Notes under the pieces: generated by a model | The model's input: the letters and a program-made list of their open reading frames with translations, nothing else | The model's database searches: none | Told to the model about the DNA's origin: nothing | Position numbers and translations under genes: made by a program | From: Nitrospirota bacterium | Lineage (GTDB): Bacteria > Nitrospirota > Thermodesulfovibrionia > Thermodesulfovibrionales > JdFR-88 | Length of the DNA stretch: 58,235 nt | Direction of reading: 5' to 3' | Assembly (NCBI GenBank): GCA_014874185.1 | Contig: JACWAF010000030.1 | Location: 1-58,235, forward strand | Shown: in pieces, positions 1-7,755 of the stretch | Layout: every line of letters begins with the position of its first letter | Numbering within the stretch: the stretch's first letter is position 1

Positions 1-280
1 CCACTGCCATCTCTATGGGGTAACCTCCCCCTTTGAAAAAGGGAGGCTGGGAGTGTTATCTCCAATGCGACTGCCACTGCCATCTCTATGGGGTAACCTC
101 CCCCTTTGAAAAAGGGAGGCTGGGAGTGTTATCTCCAATGCGACTGCCACTGCCATCTCTATGGGGTAATCCCTCTCCCTTTGAAAAAGGGAGGCTGGGA
201 GTGTTATCTCCAATGCGACTCCACTGCCATCTCTATGGGGTAATCCCTCCCTTTGAAAAAGGGAGGTTAGGAGGGATTTT
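1..280. repeat. Tandem array of four 73-74 bp units with GGGAGG palindrome
   Basis: Units begin at about 1, 74, 147 and 221 with the same 10-mer (CCACTGCCAT). Each contains CTCTATGGGGTAA followed by a hairpin of the type CCTCCCTTT / AAAGGGAGG and, in the first three copies, GGCTGGGAGTGTTATCTCC. Small differences in the number of C residues separate the copies. The last copy instead ends GGTTAGGAGGGATTTT, the same 3' end as the dispersed repeat near 30146, and runs directly into the trpD stop codon. There is no spacer structure and no open frame of its own that I would defend. The array looks like local tandem amplification of a dispersed palindromic repeat; it may continue beyond the left edge. 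Confidence 0.9.
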
Positions 281-1289
281 AAATGATCTGGGTGCACTTT
301 TTTATCTCCTCCAGTTTGGCGAACGCCTTCCCGTTGTCTATGGCCTCGGCGGCTATCTGGAACCCGGCGCTGAGCCCCTTCGCTACCCCAGCCACCAGCA
401 GGGCGGCGGCCGAGTTCATCAGCACAATGTCCCGCCTTGGCCCCTTCTCGCCCTTCAAAACCGAGAGGGCTATGAAGGCGTTCTCGTCCTTCGTGCCCCC
501 CTGTATGGCGGTGAGGTCCGCGCGGGGGACCCCGAAATCCTCAGGCGAGATTATAAAGTCCTCCACCCTGTCGTTCACAAAACGGCTCACCTTCGTGCCG
601 TCGCATACGGTTATCTCGTCAAGCCCGTCCTCGCCGTGGACCACCATCGCGTCCTCGGCCCCAAGCCGCCCCAGCACCTCGGCCAGGGGTTTCGTGAGCC
701 TGTCCGCAAAAACTCCCAGTACCTGCCTCCTGGCCCCGGCGGGGTTCGTAAGCGGGCCCAGTATATTGAAGATCGTCCTTATGCCTATTTCCTTTCTGGG
801 GCCGATGGCATATTTCATTGCCGGATGGAATAACGGCGCATACAGGAAACCGAAGCCCGTCTCAAAAAGACACTTCTCCACCTTTTCGGGCGGGATGTCT
901 ATCTTCACGCCCAGGGCCTCCAGGAGGTCTGCGCTGCCGGTGGAGCTTGAGACCGAGCGGTTCCCGTGCTTTGCCACTGGCACCCCGCAGGAGGCCACCA
1001 CTATCGCTGAAATAGTGGAGATATTGAATGTGCGGGACATGTCTCCGCCGGTGCCGCAGGTGTCAAGCGTCCTCTCCGGGGCCTTTATGCGGATGGCCTT
1101 CTTCCTCATGGCCACCGCCGCCCCGGTTATCTCGTCCACCGTCTCGCCCTTTATCCGCAGCGCGATGAGGAAGGCCCCGATCTGCGCGTCCGTGGCCCTG
1201 CCCTCCATGATCTCGTTCAAGCACGCGGCCATCTCGTCTTCGGAAAGGTTCACACCCGTCGTCAGCATTCCAAGTGCTTCTTTTATCAT
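279..1289 (-). CDS. trpD: Anthranilate phosphoribosyltransferase
   Basis: Transfers phosphoribose from PRPP to anthranilate, the second step of tryptophan synthesis from chorismate. 336 residues, normal for the family. Visible motifs: DTCGTGGD near residues 76-83 (PRPP and metal site), KHGNRSVSS near 107-115, [12 protein letters not shown] after it, and [20 protein letters not shown] in the catalytic half. I start at the ATG at 1289 because GGAGG lies just upstream and this ATG overlaps the trpG stop as ATGA; a TTG at 1301 is the alternative. Third gene of trpE-trpG-trpD, where trpG and trpD are separate rather than fused. The stop codon touches the tandem repeat array, so further trp genes, if adjacent, are beyond it. 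Confidence 0.95.
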   Translation of the reverse strand: MIKEALGMLTTGVNLSEDEMAACLNEIMEGRATDAQIGAFLIALRIKGETVDEITGAAVAMRKKAIRIKAPERTLDTCGTGGDMSRTFNISTISAIVVASCGVPVAKHGNRSVSSSTGSADLLEALGVKIDIPPEKVEKCLFETGFGFLYAPLFHPAMKYAIGPRKEIGIRTIFNILGPLTNPAGARRQVLGVFADRLTKPLAEVLGRLGAEDAMVVHGEDGLDEITVCDGTKVSRFVNDRVEDFIISPEDFGVPRADLTAIQGGTKDENAFIALSVLKGEKGPRRDIVLMNSAAALLVAGVAKGLSAGFQIAAEAIDNGKAFAKLEEIKKCTQII

Positions 1290-1870
1290 CTTCCCCTCCA
1301 AATCCTCCCATGCTTCAAAAAGTTTGCCAGAATGGCCTTGCCAGAGAGCGTAAGAATGGACTCCGGATGGAACTGGACGCCCTCCACGAAGTGCTCCCTA
1401 TGGCGCACGCCCATGATCTCGCCCTCGTCCGTCCAGGCCGTTCTCTCGAGGCAGTCCGGCAGGCTCTCTTTCTCTATTATAAGCGAATGGTATCTTGTGG
1501 CCTCGAAGGGGTCCTCGATCCCCTCGAAGAGGCGCTTCCCATCGTGATGGATGGAGGATGTCTTCCCGTGCATCAGCCTTGGGGCCCTTATGATCCTTCC
1601 CCCATACGCGGCCCCTATCGACTGGTGCCCCAGGCAAACCCCCAGAATAGGCGCCTTCCCGGCAAAATGCCTTATCGCCTCTATGGATATCCCGGCCTCA
1701 TTAGGGGTACACGGGCCAGGCGATATCACGATAAGCTCCGGTGCGAGCCCCTCTATTTCCTTTATGCTGATTTTATTGTTCCTGTAAACCCGCACGTCCT
1801 CACCCAGCTCGCCCAGGTACTGAACGAGATTGTATGTGAACGAATCGTAGTTGTCTATCATCAGGAGCAT
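1286..1870 (-). CDS. trpG: Anthranilate synthase component II (glutamine amidotransferase)
   Basis: Class I glutamine amidotransferase that supplies ammonia to TrpE. 194 residues. The nucleophile elbow [10 protein letters not shown] carries Cys79, and the His-Glu pair lies in VQFHPES (His168, Glu170), so the triad is complete. N-terminal [20 protein letters not shown] is typical of TrpG/PabA. Only one base separates its ATG from the trpE stop, and its stop overlaps the trpD start (ATGA), so the three genes are almost certainly co-translated. As in many bacteria the protein could also serve PabB for folate; no pabB is present in the window. TrpE next door makes the trp role the primary one. 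Confidence 0.95.
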   Translation of the reverse strand: MLLMIDNYDSFTYNLVQYLGELGEDVRVYRNNKISIKEIEGLAPELIVISPGPCTPNEAGISIEAIRHFAGKAPILGVCLGHQSIGAAYGGRIIRAPRLMHGKTSSIHHDGKRLFEGIEDPFEATRYHSLIIEKESLPDCLERTAWTDEGEIMGVRHREHFVEGVQFHPESILTLSGKAILANFLKHGRIWRGR

Positions 1871-1871
1871 C

Positions 1872-3374
1872 TTAGAAGAAATCCTCCGCCATCCGCACGG
1901 CCTCCATCATGGCCATCGCCTTGTTCACCGTCTCTTGATACTCGCTCTCCGGGACGGAATCGGCCACCAGCCCGGCCCCGGCCTGGACGTAAACGGTCCC
2001 GTCCTTTATGACAAGCGTCCGTATGGTGATGCACATGTCCATGTTGCCGGAGTAACCGAAATAGCCAACCGCCCCGGCGTATGGGCCGCGCTTTACCGGC
2101 TCAAGCTCCTCGATTATCTCCATCGCCCGCACCTTGGGGGCGCCCGAAACCGTCCCCGCCGGAAAACAGGCGGCGAGCACGTCGAAACAGGTAAGCCCGT
2201 CCCTCAGCCTGCCCACCGCGTTGGACACCATGTGCATCACATGGCTGTAGCGCTCAACCACCATCAGTTCCGGCACATTCACCGTGCCCACCCGGGCCAC
2301 CCTGCCCACATCGTTTCTGCCCAGGTCCACCAGCATTATGTGCTCGGCAATCTCCTTGGGGTCTTTTTTAAGCTCGGCCTCCAGTGCGCGGTCTTCCTCT
2401 TCCGTCTTCCCGCGCTTCCTGGTGCCCGCTATGGGTCTCACGGTCACCTCATCGCCCTCAAGCCTCACCAGTATCTCCGGCGAGGAGCCCACAAGCTGCG
2501 CCCCACCCGTATCCAGATAATACATGTAAGGCGAGGGGTTTATAAGCCTCAATGCGCGGTATATCGAAAACGGGCTTACAGTAGTTTTGCGCTCGAACCT
2601 CTGCGAGAGCACCACCTGCACCACATCCCCGGCCATTATGTATTCCTTGCACTTCTCAACCGCTGCCATGAAGTCCCCTTTGGCCCCGAACCCGGACGCG
2701 AAATCCATCACTCCCTTTTCGGACTCGTAAAGCTCTTCGGCGAGGGGGGCGTCAACCGGGGCGCGGAGCCTGCGGATGATATCGTCTATCTTCGCAACAG
2801 CCTTATCATAGGCCCTGTCAGGGTCTTCGCCTTCCCTGATGTGGACGTTCGCAAGCACCTTTACGTTCTGTTTCAGGTAATCGAAAATAAGCATGGTATC
2901 CGTGAGCATCAGGAACATGTCCGGCATATCCAGGGAAGGCGCCCCTTTGTCTGGCAGTTCCTCCATGAACCGGACCATATCGTACCCGATATACCCCACG
3001 AATCCGCCGTAGAACCTGGGCAGACCCTCGTGCCGCACGGCATTGAAACCGCCCATGAACCCGCGAACATAATCCAGGGGGCTCTCCGCATCGATTACGC
3101 GCTTCTTGCCGTTCTCCTCGATATGGACCTTCTTCCCCTGTGATTTGAGCACCACCGAGGGCCTCACGCCCAGGAACGAATACCTGGCCCATTTCTCGCC
3201 GCCCTCAACGCTCTCAAACAGGAAAGCCGGAGGTCCCCCCAGCTTGGTGAGCGCCGAAACCGGGGTGAACGAGTCCGCAAGGACATTTTTATAGACCGGG
3301 ATGAGGTTCTTTCCGGATTCCGCGAGTCTCCGGAATTCCGCCCTCCCGGGCAAAGCAACTGTTCTGGAGTTCAT
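1872..3374 (-). CDS. trpE: Anthranilate synthase component I
   Basis: Converts chorismate and ammonia (from TrpG) to anthranilate and pyruvate. About 500 residues, full length. The chorismate-binding domain shows [36 protein letters not shown], and [20 protein letters not shown]. The N-terminal half has the [19 protein letters not shown] segment related to the LLES motif that binds feedback tryptophan, so allosteric inhibition by tryptophan is expected. I prefer the ATG at 3374, which has GAGG five bases upstream; an in-frame ATG at 3392 adds six residues. The leader between the -10 box (3406-3411) and the gene is too short for a tryptophan attenuator. First gene of the trpEGD operon. Confidence 0.95.
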   Translation of the reverse strand: MNSRTVALPGRAEFRRLAESGKNLIPVYKNVLADSFTPVSALTKLGGPPAFLFESVEGGEKWARYSFLGVRPSVVLKSQGKKVHIEENGKKRVIDAESPLDYVRGFMGGFNAVRHEGLPRFYGGFVGYIGYDMVRFMEELPDKGAPSLDMPDMFLMLTDTMLIFDYLKQNVKVLANVHIREGEDPDRAYDKAVAKIDDIIRRLRAPVDAPLAEELYESEKGVMDFASGFGAKGDFMAAVEKCKEYIMAGDVVQVVLSQRFERKTTVSPFSIYRALRLINPSPYMYYLDTGGAQLVGSSPEILVRLEGDEVTVRPIAGTRKRGKTEEEDRALEAELKKDPKEIAEHIMLVDLGRNDVGRVARVGTVNVPELMVVERYSHVMHMVSNAVGRLRDGLTCFDVLAACFPAGTVSGAPKVRAMEIIEELEPVKRGPYAGAVGYFGYSGNMDMCITIRTLVIKDGTVYVQAGAGLVADSVPESEYQETVNKAMAMMEAVRMAEDFF

Positions 3375-3405
3375 TATAACCTCGGCCTTCATCGCCTAAA
3401 ATTTA

Positions 3406-3411
3406 ATTATA
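3406..3411 (-). promoter_or_regulatory. -10 box of the trpEGD operon
   Basis: A perfect TATAAT (minus strand) lies 13 bases before the ATG at 3392 and 31 before the preferred ATG at 3374. No convincing -35 hexamer is visible at 16-18 bp. Transcription would begin near 3399, giving a leader of about 25 nt. Confidence 0.5.
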
Positions 3412-3512
3412 TCCCATACGGGGTTTCCAAAGGTATAAACTATTGCCCTTGCGGCTTGATTTTTTTCCCGGAAATTAGGATAATAATCTTTGTCCTTACC
3501 GGAGCGTTTTTC

Positions 3513-3588
3513 GCGGGTGTAGCTCAGCTGGTAGAGCACAACCTTGCCAAGGTTGGGGTCGCGGGTTCGAATCCCGTCGCCCGCTCCA
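3513..3588 (+). tRNA. tRNA-Gly(GCC)
   Basis: 76 nt including an encoded CCA. Acceptor stem GCGGGTG pairs with CGCCCGC, the D arm TAGCTCAGCTGGTAGAGCA, T arm with GGTTCGAATCC, and anticodon loop TTGCCAA giving anticodon GCC (codons GGC/GGU). Divergent from trpE and followed after 46 nt by tRNA-Cys, probably in one transcript. Confidence 0.97.
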
Positions 3589-3605
3589 TTTGTCAATAGC
3601 CCACA

Positions 3606-3622
3606 GGCGGATGAAATCCGCC
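3606..3622. repeat. Hairpin between the two tRNAs
   Basis: Perfect 7-bp stem GGCGGAT / ATCCGCC with loop GAA, followed by TTG. The same stem with a different loop occurs in the element at 25216-25232, so this looks like a fragment of the dispersed hairpin family. It would be part of the tRNA precursor. Confidence 0.7.
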
Positions 3623-3634
3623 TTGTTCGGGTTT

Positions 3635-3706
3635 GGCGGCGTACCCAAGTGGCAAGGGAGAGGTCTGCAAAACCTCCATTCAGCGGTTCAAGTCCGCTCG
3701 CCGCCT
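3635..3706 (+). tRNA. tRNA-Cys(GCA)
   Basis: 72 nt without encoded CCA. Acceptor stem GGCGGCG pairs with CGCCGCC, discriminator T as usual for tRNA-Cys, T arm with GGTTCAAGTCC, and anticodon loop carrying GCA. The upstream tRNA-Gly encodes its CCA but this one does not, so the organism needs a CCA-adding enzyme; one is found at 28032. Confidence 0.96.
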
Positions 3707-3737
3707 TAAAATCCTTCAAAAAAGATAAAAAGATGTT

Positions 3738-3861
3738 CTTCTTTCTCTTGTAAGAGAAAGAAGAAAAGAGAATTTTTGGTTTTTTGCGGGGCTCTGCCCC
3801 GCAAAAAAAGCCAAGAATTTTTTCTTTTGCTACTTTTCTTTTTTGCAAAAAAGAAAAGTAG
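3738..3861. repeat. AT-rich three-hairpin element, copy 1
   Basis: Three perfect inverted repeats in a row: CTTCTTTCTCTT / AAGAGAAAGAAG (3738-3763), TTTTTTGCGGGGC / GCCCCGCAAAAAA (3780-3808, 13 bp), and CTACTTTTCTTTTTT / AAAAAAGAAAAGTAG (3830-3861). Related elements, with partly different stems, lie at 25182-25344 and 32001-32178. Here it sits between tRNA-Cys and the 3' end of the DAHP synthase gene. The runs of T precede and the runs of A follow the GC hairpin on both strands, the reverse of a Rho-independent terminator. Confidence 0.8.
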
Positions 3862-3865
3862 GCTG

Positions 3866-4882
3866 TTATATTTTCTTCCCGCTGAATTTTGAAAGCTCCT
3901 TCAGTTTTTTCATGAGCGCGGCGAAGTCCTCTATTTTCAATGACTGCGGGCCGTCGCAGAGGGCGTTCTGCGGGTCCGGGTGGACTTCTATCATCAGCCC
4001 GTCAGCCCCCACGGCCATCGAGGCGTAGCATAGTGGGGCGATGTATTTTCTCACCCCTGTGGCGTGGGAGGGGTCTATGATGATGGGCAGATGGGAGAGG
4101 CTTCTTATTACCGGTACTGCCGAGATGTCCAGGGTATTCCTGGTAGAGGTCTCGAAGGTCCTTATGCCCCGTTCGCAGAGGACAAGTTCAGTGCAGCCTT
4201 CCGATAGGATGTACTCCGCGGACATGAGGAATTCCTGTATCGTGGTGGAGAGCCCGCGTTTGAGGAGGGCGGGCTTGCCGAAGCGCCCCACCCTTTTCAG
4301 GAGAGAGAAGTTCTGGCAGTTCCTTGCCCCTATCTGGAAGACATCGGCGTACTCGCCAACAAGCTCCACGTCCTCGGGGTTCACCACCTCGGTCACAAAC
4401 GGAAGCCCGGTCTCCTCGCGGGCCTTGGCAAGTATCTTGAGGCCCTCTTTCTCCAATCCCTGGAAGGCGTAGGGGGATGTCCGGGGTTTGAAAGCGCCCC
4501 CGCGCAGCATCTTTGCCCCGGCCTTCTTTACGCCTATAGCGGCATCAAGCATCTGTTTTTCGCTTTCCACGGAACAGGGGCCTGCGATAACGCCAAAGTG
4601 GTCTCCGCCGAAGACCGCACCGCCCACCTTTACAACGGTGGGTTCTTTTTTGAACTCCAGGCTCGCCAGTTTGAAGGACTGGAGTATCTCTATGACCTTC
4701 TCGACCGAGTCGATCGTCTCAAGTGTCTGCAATTTGTGTTTACCCCTCTCATCTCCCACCGCGCCTATCACGGTGCGCTCCACCCCGGTGATGGTGTGGG
4801 CCTTGAAGCCAAGTTCCTTCACCTTTTTTATTACCGCCTCAAGATCTTTCTTCGTGCTGCCCGGTTTCATTACTATTATCAT
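3866..4882 (-). CDS. aroF: 3-deoxy-7-phosphoheptulonate (DAHP) synthase, class I beta
   Basis: Condenses phosphoenolpyruvate with erythrose 4-phosphate, the first step of the shikimate pathway. 338 residues. Residues 1 to about 70 form the small ferredoxin-like regulatory domain seen in the Thermotoga-type enzyme ([20 protein letters not shown] start). The barrel begins near residue 90; GPCSVES (101-107) carries the metal-binding Cys103, and [18 protein letters not shown] (125-142) and [12 protein letters not shown] near the C-terminus are PEP/metal motifs. The domain makes feedback control by an aromatic amino acid likely. GGGGGACAGG precedes the ATG. It lies near, but outside, the trpEGD operon, separated by two tRNAs on the other strand. 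KdsA is the related alternative; the regulatory domain argues against it. Confidence 0.93.
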   Translation of the reverse strand: MIIVMKPGSTKKDLEAVIKKVKELGFKAHTITGVERTVIGAVGDERGKHKLQTLETIDSVEKVIEILQSFKLASLEFKKEPTVVKVGGAVFGGDHFGVIAGPCSVESEKQMLDAAIGVKKAGAKMLRGGAFKPRTSPYAFQGLEKEGLKILAKAREETGLPFVTEVVNPEDVELVGEYADVFQIGARNCQNFSLLKRVGRFGKPALLKRGLSTTIQEFLMSAEYILSEGCTELVLCERGIRTFETSTRNTLDISAVPVIRSLSHLPIIIDPSHATGVRKYIAPLCYASMAVGADGLMIEVHPDPQNALCDGPQSLKIEDFAALMKKLKELSKFSGKKI

Positions 4883-5127
4883 CCTGTCCCCCTTTTGAAA
4901 TTTAAAAGGCCGCTGGGGCTTTCGCCGCCTGCGGCCTTGGTTGCAGTCTTATCTGAATTGGATGCTAAACCGCAGGCAAACCCCTTCCGTCCTGGCACAG
5001 CCACCAGGTAAATCGCCAAAAAAGAAGCCCTTTGCCGCAGTTCCTCATACTTCAATGTACTCCAACGGCAGCCGGCAAGTCAAGCGCATTTTCGAGGAAA
5101 AGAATTATAATAACCAAGGAGGAGCAG

Positions 5128-5550
5128 ATGCCTTTCAGATGGAACGGCGACCTCGCGACCGGCATAAAGGCCATCGATTTTCAGCACCAGGAGATGTTCC
5201 TGAGGGCTGAAAAGCTGGCCGATGCCTGCAAGCAGGGAAAGGGCAAAGAGGTACTTGAAGAACTGTTTGCCTTTCTCAGGGATTATACCGTCCAGCATTT
5301 CGGCATGGAAGAGAAATGGATGACAGACCTGCTTTACCCTGGCTACCCTCTGCACAAGGCCCAACATGAGAAGTTCATAGATTCCATGCTGGATCTTGAA
5401 AACAAACTCGAAGCGGAAGGCAAATCGACCGAAATAGCCATAAGGCTGAGCGTTTTGATGGGAAGCTGGCTGGTAAACCATATAAACGCATTTGACAAGT
5501 CGCTGGCGATTTTTTTGAAGAATGACAACCAGGCCAAAAACTTTATCTAA
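5128..5550 (+). CDS. Bacteriohemerythrin
   Basis: Small non-haem di-iron protein that binds O2 reversibly, used for oxygen storage, delivery or sensing in anaerobes and microaerophiles. 140 residues, a single-domain cytosolic form. All seven iron ligands are visible: His20 (DFQHQEMF), His57 and Glu61 (HFGMEEKWM), His76 and His80 (HKAQHEKF), His118 and Asp123 (HINAFDKSL). The ATG at 5128 follows AGGAGG closely, so longer in-frame readings upstream are not the protein. A TATAAT lies at 5106-5111 but overlaps the space needed for the ribosome site, so it may be coincidental. Stand-alone gene. Together with the flavodiiron group at 37.7-39.9 kb it points to an oxygen-sensitive metabolism. Confidence 0.95.
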   Translation: MPFRWNGDLATGIKAIDFQHQEMFLRAEKLADACKQGKGKEVLEELFAFLRDYTVQHFGMEEKWMTDLLYPGYPLHKAQHEKFIDSMLDLENKLEAEGKSTEIAIRLSVLMGSWLVNHINAFDKSLAIFLKNDNQAKNFI

Positions 5551-5592
5551 TCCCACCCCCATCCTTATTTTGAGCGGGGGCGAAATTTAATC

Positions 5593-5618
5593 AATACGGA
5601 GGCTATCGCCTCCTTGGG
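5593..5618. repeat. AATACGG-hairpin-TTGGG element, copy A
   Basis: AATAC flank, then stem GGAGGC / GCCTCC with loop TATC, then TTGGG. The flanks match the hairpins at 25211-25237 and 32091-32114, while the stem sequence is different in each. It lies 40 bp after the bacteriohemerythrin stop and could act in RNA 3' processing or be a mobile palindrome. Confidence 0.65.
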
Positions 5619-5677
5619 CCCGCACCCCCAGGAAAAAGATTCCTTTTAAGTGTAAAAGCCTTCCTCTTTTTTAATCC

Positions 5678-5704
5678 GTCATGCCGAACTCGATTCGGCA
5701 TCTG
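5678..5704. repeat. Dispersed palindrome GTCATGCCGAA/TTCGGCAT type
   Basis: TGCCGAA / TTCGGCA with a CTCGA loop, preceded by CGTCA and followed by TCTG. This resembles REP-like palindromes common between genes in many bacteria. The gap 5551-5831 holds this and the hairpin at 5593, and otherwise nothing I can identify. Confidence 0.6.
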
Positions 5705-5831
5705 TCTTGATGGTCAGCTCGATGAATGGAAAGAAGGAAGGGATTGTCGGGTTATGCTCCGCTAAGCAGACCTGGATTCACGGGCGATCTCATTCTATTA
5801 TTCACTGAACAACATAATTCGTTCTTAAATA

Positions 5832-7676
5832 CTATTTCTCCCTCTCCCCCGACGGAATATCTTTTGCCTCTTTCAAAAGCTCAAGCAGGAATGGGTCAAG
5901 GCCGCGCTCCTCGAAGTAGCCCTTCTCAAGCCCCTCCACATAGAACCTGTCCAGGCCGCTGTTGGCCAGGAAGTCTTCCCTCAGGCGGGTGTCTGTGGTT
6001 TTTATGATTATGGGGAGCAGGTGGTTCAGATAGAAGAGTTCCTTTTTGAGGTCCACGAAGGCCTTTTCAAAGAGCTTCTCGGGCACGCGCATGGCGACCC
6101 CTCTTGCGGCAAGTTCGCGCCCTATCCGGGCGCAAAGCTCTTTTTTGCCCTCTTTGGATTCGAGGGCGGGATAGAAAGTCCCCATCTTATCCTTAAGGGA
6201 AGAGTGGATCTCCCAATACAGCATCTCCTCGTCGGCAATCATCCGGAGTTCGGCTATTATGTCCCGCAGCGAGGCGTCGCCCGTGGCTATCCGGCCTATC
6301 CCCTTCGAGAGCGCAACGACCTTCTTCCTTCCGTAATTGGTTATGTATCTGTTTGCCAGCAGGTCTTTCACGAACAGGCCCTGGAAGAGCCCGTCTTCCA
6401 GGCTGTCAAACTCTTTCTTGTTCCCCGCGATGCTCCGCAGAAAATCCTCGTTGAGGTTTATCTCGCGCATGAAGGCAAGCTGGCTCATGGAGGCCTGAAC
6501 GTGGTCGTAGCGGTCGAAGAAGGTGATGATGTTGCTCAAGTCTTCAAGCAGTTTGTAGTCTCCGGACTCCTTCGCGGTCTCGTCGCATAACTTGCCTATG
6601 TCCAGGAGCATCTGCTCGAAACCCACATCGGCATCGGTATAGGCCCTGTGCTTCGCGCGTATGAGGCGCACTATGTCCTCTTTTATGATGTTGTTTTTCA
6701 GCTGGGGGGCAAGGAAAAGGTTCTCGAATATCGAGCGCGCCTCCCGGAGGTGGTCCGTATATTCCAGTTCCTGTATCTGCTTGCCCTTCAGGAGCAGTTC
6801 GTCCAGGGTATCGAACAATACGCCGGGGATGCGGTTCCTGATCCTCAGTGTTTTAAGCCTTCGGAGCCGCGCTATTTCAGAGTGCTCAAGCGTGCCCTTC
6901 TCCAGGGCGGAGATCAGGATGTCCCTGTGCTGGTCCACTATGGGCTTGTTCTCCGGGTGGCCATACATCAGGTCTATTTTTATCCTCTCCTGCTGGTAAT
7001 AGTCTATTCCCAGCTTGGAGGCGGCCTCGAACAGGTAGAATTCTTCGTCTTTGGAGATGCTCTTGTCCCGGAAATACGCCTCCCTGAACGTCTTCCAGAA
7101 GGCCTCGTTGTCCCTGTGGACGAGTTTGAAGATGAAGACGGTGGAATGATGTTCGTTCAGGTTCCTGAGGAAATTCTCCATCAGCTCCGAGTCGTTCTCC
7201 CCATCCAGGAGGGTTGTGCGCTTCAGGAACTTCCCAAGGAGGATCAGGAGTTCCTTCTGCCTCCTCCTGGTCTCCTGCCTGTAATCGGACGAGACGAAGA
7301 AGTAATAATTCTTTACGGCGTTGCCCTGGAGGAAAAGCCTGTCAAAGGGCTCGAAGCCGTCCGTCTCGTTCGTGAAGATGAGCCTCCCGGCCTTGTCCTG
7401 GAATGCCCCGAACATGATGAGCCTGTTCAGGACCTCTTTCTTCATCAGGTCCTTAAGGGATTTTTCCACCCCGAACATATACCGGCAGAAAGAGCCGCCC
7501 GCCCCATTGTAGCGCACGGAGCCGTCGGTGATGGTGAACTCGTTGCCGCGGGAAAAAAAGCGGACGAAAGAGGGCCCTTCTTCATAGAAGTAGGTGCTTT
7601 TCGCGTCGGGTCCGCATACGTGGGCCGTGAAATCCACGCACCCCAGAGAGCCGTGAAATTTCAGGTCTTTTATCAT
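5832..7676 (-). CDS. Large protein of unknown function
   Basis: I do not recognise a characterised family. About 614 residues from the ATG at 7676 (a GTG at 7691 would add five). No signal peptide and no membrane segment, so probably cytosolic. The N-terminal 120 residues look like a beta-rich region (KDLKFHGSLGCVDF, ending near RLFLQGNAVKNYYFFVS), and the rest is mostly helical and charged, with HAED-free, coiled-coil-like stretches. It is rich in conserved-looking acidic and basic helices but shows no P-loop, zinc site or catalytic motif I can name. It resembles, from memory, an orphan family of about 600 residues seen in Geobacter-like bacteria and Nitrospirota. Divergent from the transglycosylase gene with a 79-bp shared upstream region. 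Confidence 0.8.
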   Translation of the reverse strand: MIKDLKFHGSLGCVDFTAHVCGPDAKSTYFYEEGPSFVRFFSRGNEFTITDGSVRYNGAGGSFCRYMFGVEKSLKDLMKKEVLNRLIMFGAFQDKAGRLIFTNETDGFEPFDRLFLQGNAVKNYYFFVSSDYRQETRRRQKELLILLGKFLKRTTLLDGENDSELMENFLRNLNEHHSTVFIFKLVHRDNEAFWKTFREAYFRDKSISKDEEFYLFEAASKLGIDYYQQERIKIDLMYGHPENKPIVDQHRDILISALEKGTLEHSEIARLRRLKTLRIRNRIPGVLFDTLDELLLKGKQIQELEYTDHLREARSIFENLFLAPQLKNNIIKEDIVRLIRAKHRAYTDADVGFEQMLLDIGKLCDETAKESGDYKLLEDLSNIITFFDRYDHVQASMSQLAFMREINLNEDFLRSIAGNKKEFDSLEDGLFQGLFVKDLLANRYITNYGRKKVVALSKGIGRIATGDASLRDIIAELRMIADEEMLYWEIHSSLKDKMGTFYPALESKEGKKELCARIGRELAARGVAMRVPEKLFEKAFVDLKKELFYLNHLLPIIIKTTDTRLREDFLANSGLDRFYVEGLEKGYFEERGLDPFLLELLKEAKDIPSGEREK

Positions 7677-7755
7677 GAGGAATTTTAACACAAGGCAGTT
7701 CCAATTCCAAAGTTATTGCCTTATAAATAGTTTTTTATTTAATATATTACCCGTC

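Noticed and set aside
1-280. Repeat array as a CRISPR
   Set aside because: Units of 73-74 bp follow directly with no unique spacers, and there are no cas genes.
33-833. Long plus-strand open frame across the repeat array and trpD
   Set aside because: It is the antisense shadow of trpD plus repeats; trpD motifs on the other strand are complete.
3393-3512. Tryptophan attenuator or T-box before trpE
   Set aside because: The TATAAT lies only 13-31 bases before the start, leaving no room for a leader peptide or riboswitch.
3780-3808. GCGGGGC hairpin as a Rho-independent terminator for the tRNAs or aroF
   Set aside because: On both strands the T run comes before and the A run after the stem, the reverse of a terminator; the A/T stretches pair with each other.
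3396-3848. Open frame on the minus strand over the two tRNA genes
   Set aside because: It reads through both tRNAs and a palindrome; protein-like content is absent and clear tRNA structures explain the sequence.
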